Positions 1-5,062 of a stretch of DNA of 5,062 nt are shown here, piece by piece. This DNA is from JBBKWQ01 sp037969115. GTDB taxonomy: Bacteria > Actinomycetota > Acidimicrobiia > Acidimicrobiales > Ilumatobacteraceae. Each line of letters opens with the position of its first letter. Within the stretch, counting starts at the first letter, position 1. The notes beneath the pieces are model-generated. The model was not told where the DNA came from. It searched no databases and saw nothing but the letters and a program-made list of their open reading frames with translations. Position numbers and translations under genes: made by a program. Location of the stretch: NCBI GenBank assembly GCA_037969115.1, contig JBBKWQ010000111.1, forward strand, positions 1-5,062. Reading direction: 5' to 3'.

Positions 1-21
1 CGGTTTGCATTCGTTGATTGC

Positions 22-39
22 TACCTCACTGCAACCTCA
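22..39 (+). promoter_or_regulatory. Direct heptamer repeat, possible SARP operator
   Basis: TACCTCA (22-28) and AACCTCA (33-39) share six of seven bases and are separated by four bases, giving an 11-bp period. SARP regulators classically bind direct heptamers spaced by 4 bp, so the geometry fits the DNA-binding domain encoded immediately downstream and suggests autoregulation. Only two copies are visible and the left context is missing. A chance match is possible. Confidence 0.35.
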
Positions 40-70
40 GGTCGGAATGGTGGGTGTCATGATCGAGAAC

Positions 71-75
71 GAGAG
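71..75 (+). promoter_or_regulatory. Weak ribosome-binding site
   Basis: GAGAG lies five bases before the ATG at 81 within a purine-rich stretch (65-75). It is a poor but acceptable Shine-Dalgarno match and agrees with the ATG at 81 as start. Confidence 0.5.
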
Positions 76-80
76 TCACG

Positions 81-374
81 ATGCGTTTGACCGCTGAAGT
101 ACTCGGGCCAGTTCGCCTCTTGGCGGACGACACGCCGATCGATCTGGGCGGACCACGTCAGCGCCGATTGCTCGGGGTGTTGGTCGTGCACCGTGGATCG
201 GTTGTGTCCACAGATCGCCTGATCGACGCAGTGTTCGACGGCGAGCCTTCTGACGCGGCACAGTCGACGTTCCGGACCTATGTGGCGCGTCTGCGAAGAG
301 CGTTGGAGGTGGCTGGTGTCGACGCCTCTCGTGTGCTCGTCACCGAGGCGAAGGGATACGTCCTTCCGGAGTCC
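81..374 (+). other. Domain: OmpR/SARP-type winged-helix DNA-binding domain
   Basis: Residues 1-98 have the layout of the Trans_reg_C winged helix of SARP activators: a short N-terminal strand region (EVLGPVRL, 6-13), the signature GGPRQRRLLGVLV (23-35), the STDRLIDAVF segment (43-52), and the recognition-helix region TFRTYVARLRRAL (63-75), followed by the wing hairpin ending in KGYVL (91-95). Relative to the usual SARP pattern, the Trp of the common 'DALW' is Phe52. Basic residues cluster in the recognition helix (Arg65, 70, 72, 73), consistent with retained DNA binding. The domain should contact direct heptamer repeats in the major groove, as in ActII-ORF4, DnrI and AfsR. Confidence 0.9.
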
Positions 375-3300
375 ACAATCGACCTCGACTCAGCACGGTT
401 CGAGGAAGCACTCGCCGACGCCCAGGATCGGCTGACAGCGGGCGACGCAGACGGCGCCGTGCTCGGCCTCGATGAAGCACTGGCGCTGTGGTCAGGTCCC
501 GCCTACGGCGAGTTCGCCGACGAGGAGTGGGCGAACGTCGAGGCGATCCGATTGACCGCGCTCAAGACGGTTGCCCGCGAACTCCGGGCCGAGGCCGTTC
601 TCGAGTCCGGTCGCGACGCAGCCATCATCCCAGACATCGAGGCGTTGATGGAGGAGGAGCCGTTTCGCGAAGAACCGCGTCGACTGCTGATGCTCGCGCT
701 CTACCGGTCGGGGCGGCATGCTGACGCGCTCCGGGCTGGTCGGGAGTATCGACGATTCCTCGCCGACGAGACCGGCCTCGAGCCGAGTCGGCAGCTCCAC
801 GAGCTCGAGCAACTCATCGTCGATCAGGATCCCCGACTCGAGGCGCGCCCGCACGGCCGAAAGCTGAGGGGCTATGTGCTCGGCCCGCCGATCGCCGAAT
901 CCGAGTTGGGCCTCACGTACCAGGCAACGCAACCGTCGGTCGGACGCGATGTCGCCATCACAGCGATCTCCTCCGAGCAGGCCGACGATCCTGCCTTCGT
1001 GCGGAGGTTCGAGGTCCACGCGCAGCGTATTGCCTCGATCGAGCACCCGAACGTCGTGCCGCTCTACGACTACTGGCGGGAACCCGGCGCCGCCTATCTG
1101 GTCACGAGATTCCTCCCATGCGGCTCGCTCGACCGCCGGCTCACTGAGCGATCACTGACCGACGACGAGCGAATCACCGTCGTCAGACAAATCGGCGCGG
1201 CACTCACAGCGGCACACGAGCGGGGCATCGTGCACGGTCAGATCGACCCGGCGCGCGTGCTCTTCGATGAGGTCGGCACCGCGTACCTCGCGGGATTCGG
1301 CCTCGATGCCGACCCCCGTTCCACGCTGATCGACATCGCGGCGTTCGGCCAACTCGCTGGTCAACTGTGGACGCAGGCGGGCGAGCGCTCCGGCCAGACA
1401 CAGGCCGTGGCCGCCGTGGCCTCGCGTGTGCGAACGATCGTCGACCGCTGCTCGACCCCGAAAGGGGAGGTTCCGTTCGCGAGTATCGCCGACCTCGTGG
1501 CGTCGGTCGAGGCAGCCACAGCGGGACGCTCCGGTACGGCCACTCCGGCGCTTCCGACAATCGAGGGGCCAAACCCGTTCCGCGGCCTGTACCCCTTCGC
1601 CGAATCCGACGCCGCAGTGTTCTTCGGTCGGGAACAACTCGTCGAAGACCTCGCTACCGACCTGGCCGCTCACCCGTTTCTCGCCGTCGTCGGACCGTCA
1701 GGATCAGGCAAGTCCTCCTTGGTCCGCGCCGGCCTCCTCCCAAGCCTGCGCGCCGGCGGGGCGTTCATCGCGACGATGGTCCCCGGCGAGCATCCCATCG
1801 CCGAATTCGAAATCGCGCTCTCGCGGGTCGCCTCGACACCCGTCCCCGATCTCGCGGAAGCACTCGCCGACGACCAGGCCGCCCTCGGGGACATCCTGAC
1901 CTCTGTACTCCCCGACTCGAGTCGTCAGCTGGTTCTCCTGATCGACCAATTCGAGGAAGCCTTCACACTGTCGGATCGGAACGAGCGGGACCTGTTGATG
2001 AGTGCGATCTTCGAGGCGCTCGATGATCAGGCGGGGCGACTGCGGGTCGTGGTCACCGCTCGGGCCGACTTCCTCAGCCCGATACTCGACCATCCGACCG
2101 TCGGGGCCGCCGTTCGCGATCACTCGCGCCTCGTGACACCGCTCGAGCCGGAGGAGCTGCACGTCGCCATCGTCGGCCCGGCCGAGACAGCGGGCGTTGC
2201 GGTCGAGGCAGCGTTGGCAACCGTGCTGGTCAGCGATGCGATGAACTCTCCCGGATCGCTGCCCCTGCTGCAATACTCGCTCACCGAGCTGTACGAGCAC
2301 CGAACCGACGGCACGATGACGATCGACTCGTATCACCGCCTCGGAGGGATGGGCGCTGTCCTCTCACAACGAGCCGACGAGATCTACTCCGGTCTCGACC
2401 CTGCGGATCGAGACGCGAGCAGAAAGCTCTTCTCGAGGCTGATCATCCCTGGCGAAGGGGTCGAGGACACGCGCCGCAGGGCACGACAGTCGGAACTGGT
2501 CAGCGTCCCGACCGAGCTCCTGGCCCGGTACGGCGCAGCGCGCCTGATCGCCTTCGACCGAGACCCGGTCACCAGGGAGCCGACCGTCGAAGTCGCCCAC
2601 GAGGCCCTGATCCGCCAGTGGCCACGGCTACGGCAGTGGATCGACGAGGATCGGGACGGATTGCGGATGCTCCACCATCTCACCGTCGCCGCCGCGTCGT
2701 GGGCAGAAGCAGGCCGGGACGACGGTGAACTTCTCCGAGGTGCACGTCTCGCGACGGCCGACGAATGGACCACCGACCACCCCGACCAGATGAGCGAGAA
2801 CGAACTCGCCTTTCTGGACGCTGGCCGGGCGAAGCGAGACGCAGACATCGATGTCGAACGGCGGCGGATACGAAGACTCCGTTCGCTACTCGCTGCGACC
2901 GGCATTGTTGCCGTGCTGGCCCTCGTCGCCGGGCTCATCGCGTTCGGTCAGCGCCGACAAGCCAACGAGAATGCGGCGGAGGCCGAGCTACGACGAGTCG
3001 TGGCCGAGTCGGAACGTGCGGCCGCGGGCGAAAACCCCAGCCTGGGTCTACTCCTCGCGCTCGAGGCGCTTCGCCTGGAGCCCTCGAACGAGGGTCTCGG
3101 AGCGGTGCAACGAGCCGGAGTCAGCGTGCCGACGAACTGGCTCGGCAACGTCGAGAACGGTGCGAGCTATCGGCGCGTCGCCTACCTGCCGGACGGAACG
3201 CTGCTGGCCGCTCGCGACGAGGCCCTCGAGGTCTGGGACCTCGACGACCGCCTCGTCCTCCGCGACATCGCGTTGACGGCCGGTCCGGCGGACATCGACG

Positions 3301-5062
3301 TGAGCGCCGACGGTCGTACGGTCGTGGTCGGCGCCGAGGACGGGACCTGGCGCGCGTTCGACACCGCCGACTTCTCGGTGACGGCGAGTGGGACGTCAAC
3401 GCTGACAGGCGATGGCGAGGCCCCATCGATCACCGTGACCCGGCTCGGCCCGGCCGGCCAAATCCTTGCCCTCGGTCTTGACGACGGGCGCGTCCAGTTG
3501 CACGGACTTGCCAATCCGGATCTCAATCGCGTCATCGCTCCGACCGACGCCGCGGGCGATCCGATCGAGGATTCGGTCAAGGACATCGCGTTTCGCGCCG
3601 ACGGTCAAGTCCTCGCCGCGGCATGGGGGCTGGGTACCGATGTACAACAGTTCGAGACGACCACCGAATCCGAGCCGCTCCGGTTCACGGAGAGCTCGAA
3701 TAGCTTCGTTCTCCTCTACGACGATGACGTGCTGCACACCGCCTCGAACACAGAGGTCTGGAGCTTCGATTCGACGACGGGCGCCTCAGCGGCACCGATC
3801 GCGGGGACGCGAGGTGTGAACCCTGGCGCCTCGCTCATCGCCGCCGGTCCGTCGCGTCTCATGCTGGTGAATGGTGCGTATCTCACCACCGTCGATCTGG
3901 CAGAAGGAACACTGTTGGCTGAGAGCCTTCCCATCGCAACCGGTGACCAGTCGGTGATCTCTCCCGACGGTCTGTCACTCACTGTCACCACCGGGACCGG
4001 TCTCTCGTTCTGGGCGATAGACGGCGCCGGCACCTTCGTCGACATGGTCATCCCCGAGGCGGAGACGAACGCCCAGTACCACGGGATTTCGTCCGACGGC
4101 AGCGTTGTCGTGCAGGGAGGCAACCAAGGTGACCAGGTGCCGATCGGGATCTGGCGGGTCGTCGGGCCCACGCCCGAGCTCGTGCACGAGTCGCCGGCTG
4201 GCTATGGCGTTCGGCAGTCCGGAACGGACGTCATCAGGTATCACGCCGAGGGGGACCCGTTCGATCGCGTCGAGCTCGACCGATGGAATCCCGAGACCAA
4301 CGAGTTCGAGGCGGTGGCGACGGGCGACCTCGACAGTCGCGGAACGGTGATTCCCGTCTTCACGCCTGACGGAACCCAGTTCCTCCACACCTGGAACTCG
4401 AGTGACGGGATCGTCGACGTGTACGACGTCGCCACGCAGCAGTTCGTCGTCCGACTCGACGATGTCGAAGAAGCCTCACCGCAATCGGGTGACTGGCCCG
4501 GAGTTCCCTCATTCTCTGCGGCGGGGAACCTGCTCGTGGTCCCGACGTTCGAGGACTGGGTAGCTGTCTACGAGGTCGGCACCTGGGAGTTGGTCGATCT
4601 CCTGGAACCAACCGACGGGTTCCAGGAAATCGTGTTCACCTCTGACGGTCAGCGGGCGATCACCCTGTCGACGCGAGGCCTCGAGGTTCGCGACCCGGCC
4701 GACTTGCGGAAGGTGATCGAGGGGCCCGTGATCTCCAAGGGCGAATCCACGATTGGCCGCGTTCTCGAGATCACCACTGACAGCCGTTACCTCAAGGTCT
4801 CACGACTCCACGGCGCCCAGATCTGGGATGCTCAACGCCTGGAACCGATCGGAGCTCCCTTCCCCGACGACGCCGACACCTGGGCGGCGACCCTGGCCGC
4901 CGACACGAACCAAATCACCACCGTCGTCGATGGAGCAACACTCATCTGGAACAGCGACCTCAACACCTGGCCTGAGCTCGCCTGCTACGCGGCCGGCCGA
5001 AATCTCACCCGCGACGAGTGGGAGGAGTTCGGCCCCGGCGGCGACTACCACGCCACGTGCGA
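81..5062 (+). CDS. Membrane-anchored SARP/BTAD - pseudokinase - STAND ATPase - WD40 propeller regulator (3' partial)
   Basis: One uninterrupted frame of 1660 codons runs off the right edge; the last two bases, GA, begin an Asp or Glu codon. The ATG at 81 is chosen because an in-frame TGA lies at 60-62 with no start codon between, and the SARP fold begins directly after it. Domain order (residues): winged helix 1-98, BTAD 101-252, kinase-like 261-480, P-loop STAND NTPase 493-900, transmembrane helix 936-955, WD40-like blades 1028-1634, conserved tail 1635 onward. The known family is the actinobacterial BTAD/kinase/STAND/WD40 regulators, related in logic to AfsR (SARP plus STAND). The predicted role is a signal-responsive transcription factor: extracytoplasmic propellers sense, the ATPase switches, and the N-terminus binds DNA. 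Target genes and ligand cannot be read from this window. Oddities are a kinase domain without catalytic residues, only about 11 lysines in 1660 residues, and just four cysteines. No other gene is visible, so operon context is unknown. The architecture is certain from sequence; the regulatory role is inferred from the family. Confidence 0.95.
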   Translation, partial: MRLTAEVLGPVRLLADDTPIDLGGPRQRRLLGVLVVHRGSVVSTDRLIDAVFDGEPSDAAQSTFRTYVARLRRALEVAGVDASRVLVTEAKGYVLPESTIDLDSARFEEALADAQDRLTAGDADGAVLGLDEALALWSGPAYGEFADEEWANVEAIRLTALKTVARELRAEAVLESGRDAAIIPDIEALMEEEPFREEPRRLLMLALYRSGRHADALRAGREYRRFLADETGLEPSRQLHELEQLIVDQDPRLEARPHGRKLRGYVLGPPIAESELGLTYQATQPSVGRDVAITAISSEQADDPAFVRRFEVHAQRIASIEHPNVVPLYDYWREPGAAYLVTRFLPCGSLDRRLTERSLTDDERITVVRQIGAALTAAHERGIVHGQIDPARVLFDEVGTAYLAGFGLDADPRSTLIDIAAFGQLAGQLWTQAGERSGQTQAVAAVASRVRTIVDRCSTPKGEVPFASIADLVASVEAATAGRSGTATPALPTIEGPNPFRGLYPFAESDAAVFFGREQLVEDLATDLAAHPFLAVVGPSGSGKSSLVRAGLLPSLRAGGAFIATMVPGEHPIAEFEIALSRVASTPVPDLAEALADDQAALGDILTSVLPDSSRQLVLLIDQFEEAFTLSDRNERDLLMSAIFEALDDQAGRLRVVVTARADFLSPILDHPTVGAAVRDHSRLVTPLEPEELHVAIVGPAETAGVAVEAALATVLVSDAMNSPGSLPLLQYSLTELYEHRTDGTMTIDSYHRLGGMGAVLSQRADEIYSGLDPADRDASRKLFSRLIIPGEGVEDTRRRARQSELVSVPTELLARYGAARLIAFDRDPVTREPTVEVAHEALIRQWPRLRQWIDEDRDGLRMLHHLTVAAASWAEAGRDDGELLRGARLATADEWTTDHPDQMSENELAFLDAGRAKRDADIDVERRRIRRLRSLLAATGIVAVLALVAGLIAFGQRRQANENAAEAELRRVVAESERAAAGENPSLGLLLALEALRLEPSNEGLGAVQRAGVSVPTNWLGNVENGASYRRVAYLPDGTLLAARDEALEVWDLDDRLVLRDIALTAGPADIDVSADGRTVVVGAEDGTWRAFDTADFSVTASGTSTLTGDGEAPSITVTRLGPAGQILALGLDDGRVQLHGLANPDLNRVIAPTDAAGDPIEDSVKDIAFRADGQVLAAAWGLGTDVQQFETTTESEPLRFTESSNSFVLLYDDDVLHTASNTEVWSFDSTTGASAAPIAGTRGVNPGASLIAAGPSRLMLVNGAYLTTVDLAEGTLLAESLPIATGDQSVISPDGLSLTVTTGTGLSFWAIDGAGTFVDMVIPEAETNAQYHGISSDGSVVVQGGNQGDQVPIGIWRVVGPTPELVHESPAGYGVRQSGTDVIRYHAEGDPFDRVELDRWNPETNEFEAVATGDLDSRGTVIPVFTPDGTQFLHTWNSSDGIVDVYDVATQQFVVRLDDVEEASPQSGDWPGVPSFSAAGNLLVVPTFEDWVAVYEVGTWELVDLLEPTDGFQEIVFTSDGQRAITLSTRGLEVRDPADLRKVIEGPVISKGESTIGRVLEITTDSRYLKVSRLHGAQIWDAQRLEPIGAPFPDDADTWAATLAADTNQITTVVDGATLIWNSDLNTWPELACYAAGRNLTRDEWEEFGPGGDYHATC
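381..836 (+). other. Domain: BTAD helical-repeat (TPR-like) activator domain
   Basis: Residues 101-252 match the bacterial transcriptional activation domain that follows the winged helix in SARPs. Recognisable landmarks are DLDSARFEEAL (101-111), the ALALWSGPAYGEFADEEW segment (133-150), a helix pair around residues 157-178, the RRLLMLALYRSGRHADAL repeat (200-217), and the end motif DETGLEPSRQLHELEQLI (229-246). This module normally mediates dimerisation and contacts with RNA polymerase. Length and landmarks look complete, so the activator half appears functional. A short Pro/Arg-containing linker (251-260) joins it to the kinase-like domain. Confidence 0.9.
861..1520 (+). other. Domain: degenerate Ser/Thr kinase-like domain (probable pseudokinase)
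   Basis: Residues 261-480 follow a Hanks-type kinase fold: N-lobe with YQATQPSVGRDVAI (280-293), alpha-C and beta-4 region ending in IEHPNVVPLYDYW (320-332), hinge YLVTRFLPCGSL (339-350), and catalytic-loop position AHERGIVHGQIDPARVLF (378-395). The key residues are gone. The glycine-rich loop reads GPPIAESELGLTY, the VAIK lysine is Thr294, the expected alpha-C glutamate position is His313, HRD reads HGQ (385-387), the catalytic-loop Asn is Arg392, and DFG reads GFG (405-407). The activation segment and APE motif are missing: only ten residues separate GFG from Asp418 of a probable alpha-F helix (DIAAFGQLAGQLW). Phosphotransfer is therefore very unlikely. A scaffold or ligand-binding role is inferred. 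Confidence 0.85.
1557..2780 (+). other. Domain: STAND-type P-loop NTPase (nSTAND1-like) with helical arm
   Basis: Residues 493-900. The entry motif NPFRGLYPF...FFGRE (498-518) is typical of STAND ATPases that precede WD40 repeats. Walker A is GPSGSGKSS (538-546) and Walker B is LVLLIDQFEE (617-626), with Asp622 and the Glu pair 625-626 intact. A sensor-type motif VVVTARADF is at 656-664. SPGSLPLLQYSLTELYEHR (723-741) and YHRLGGMGAVLSQRADEIY (751-769) are the winged-helix/helical elements of the family. VAHEALIRQWPRLRQWI (838-854) is the conserved arm following them. All nucleotide-handling residues I can locate are preserved, so it should bind and probably hydrolyse ATP as a conformational switch that links sensing to DNA binding. 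Confidence 0.9.
2886..2945 (+). other. Transmembrane helix
   Basis: Residues 936-955 (LLAATGIVAVLALVAGLIAF) form a continuous 20-residue hydrophobic stretch with no charge. It is preceded by a strongly basic run, RRRIRRLR (927-934), and followed by GQRRQ and a charged, Ala/Glu/Arg-rich helical segment (about 961-985), then SLGLLLALEALRLEPSNEG (987-1005). The larger positive charge on the N-terminal side predicts N-terminus inside and C-terminus outside. I see no other hydrophobic segment of this quality, and no signal peptide at the N-terminus. The SARP, kinase-like and STAND domains would thus be cytoplasmic and the propellers extracytoplasmic. Confidence 0.88.
3162..4982 (+). other. Domain: about 14 degenerate WD40-like blades (two predicted beta-propellers)
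   Basis: Residues 1028-1634 contain repeated strand patterns of the type 'x-D/A-G-x-hydrophobic-turn-hydrophobic-W/F/Y-D'. Examples are YLPDGTLLAARDEALEVWDL (1035-1054), SADGRTVVVG (1075-1084), FRADGQVLAAA (1171-1181), ISPDGLSLTV (1293-1302), FTPDGTQFLHTW (1427-1438), FTSDGQRAITL (1519-1529) and LHGAQIWDA (1576-1584). By eye I count about fourteen units of 31-40 residues, which fits two seven-bladed propellers. The blades are diverged: true WD pairs appear only at 1052-1053 and 1582-1583, and the GH dipeptide of canonical WD40 repeats is absent. This region is the likely ligand- or partner-binding sensor. Blade count and boundaries are approximate. Confidence 0.8.
4977..5062 (+). other. Conserved C-terminal tail with cysteine pair, cut by window end
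   Basis: After the last blade comes ELACYAAGRNLTRDEWEEF (1632-1650) and then GPGGDYHATC (1651-1660). Tails of the type 'AC..AGRNLT..EW......Y..TC' close many STAND-WD40 proteins of actinobacteria and usually end within a few residues after the second Cys. The true stop is therefore probably just beyond this window. Cys1635 and Cys1660 are the only cysteines after the transmembrane helix and may form a disulfide. Confidence 0.7.

Larger units (their letters stand above)
1..80. other. Upstream leader / intergenic region (partial)
   Basis: Bases 1-60 are about 52% GC, clearly lower than the gene, as expected for a promoter region. I find no convincing -35/-10 pair: TTGATT (14-19) has no -10 partner at suitable spacing. 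The frame starting at base 2 is open from the left edge to a TGA at 95-97, overlapping the start of the large gene by 17 bases. It could be the tail of an upstream gene, but 31 codons are too few to decide, and another frame is also open here. Confidence 0.5.

Noticed and set aside
14..42. Sigma-70-type promoter with TTGATT as -35
   Set aside because: No TANNNT-like -10 hexamer occurs 16-19 bases downstream, so I do not call a promoter.
861..1520. Active serine/threonine protein kinase
   Set aside because: The fold is recognisable, but the catalytic Lys, HRD Asp, catalytic-loop Asn and DFG Asp are all substituted and the activation segment is absent.
1367..2026. Plus-strand frame of 219 codons, Arg/Pro-rich
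   Set aside because: It is an out-of-frame shadow of the kinase-like and STAND regions, with low-complexity Arg/Pro/Gly composition typical of frame-shifted high-GC genes.
1704..2336. Long open frame on the minus strand (210 codons), together with other antisense frames such as 492-1046 and 2384-2938
   Set aside because: They lie opposite the large coding frame, which has clear domain motifs throughout. High-GC coding DNA commonly leaves the opposite strand open, and the translations show no recognisable domain.
1..5062. CRISPR array, tRNA/rRNA, insertion sequence, attachment site or terminator
   Set aside because: No regularly spaced identical repeats, cloverleaf, transposase motif, or GC-hairpin plus T-run was seen. 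The window is coding nearly throughout and its end is not a gene end.
81..5062. Frameshift or pseudogene in the large gene
   Set aside because: Reading codon by codon from 81 gives no stop, and the domains follow in the expected order with normal linkers. The only incompleteness is the cut at the window edge.

Overview
The window is almost entirely one very large forward-strand gene. It starts at the ATG at 81 and stays open, without a stop or frameshift, to the last base (1660 complete codons plus 'GA'). GC content is high, with GAC, GTC, CTC, ATC and GCC favoured and lysine almost absent. This composition and the domain architecture point to an actinobacterium. A lineage such as Acidimicrobiia is plausible, but that is a guess and no marker gene is present.

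The predicted protein is a multi-domain, membrane-anchored regulator. In order it carries: an OmpR/SARP-type winged-helix DNA-binding domain and a BTAD (bacterial transcriptional activator) helical-repeat domain (residues 1-252); a degenerate Ser/Thr protein-kinase-like domain that has lost its recognisable catalytic residues (about 261-480); a STAND-type P-loop NTPase with good Walker A and B motifs (about 493-900); one transmembrane helix (936-955) and a charged juxtamembrane helix; about fourteen degenerate WD40-like blades (about 1028-1634), enough for two seven-bladed propellers; and a conserved C-terminal tail with a cysteine pair (1635 and 1660). The 3' end is cut off by the window, probably only a few codons before the natural stop.

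Bases 1-80 are AT-richer than the gene. They contain a direct heptamer repeat (22-39) with the 11-bp periodicity typical of SARP operators, a weak ribosome-binding site, and no convincing promoter hexamers. An in-frame TGA at 60-62 fixes the start codon.

Working model (inference): the propellers outside the membrane sense a ligand or partner, the STAND ATPase acts as a nucleotide-dependent switch inside the cell, the pseudokinase serves as a scaffold or ligand-binding module, and the N-terminal SARP module binds DNA while tethered to the membrane, possibly at the gene's own promoter. This would be a one-polypeptide sensor-to-promoter system, mechanistically comparable to CadC/ToxR but with a STAND switch, and related in logic to AfsR.
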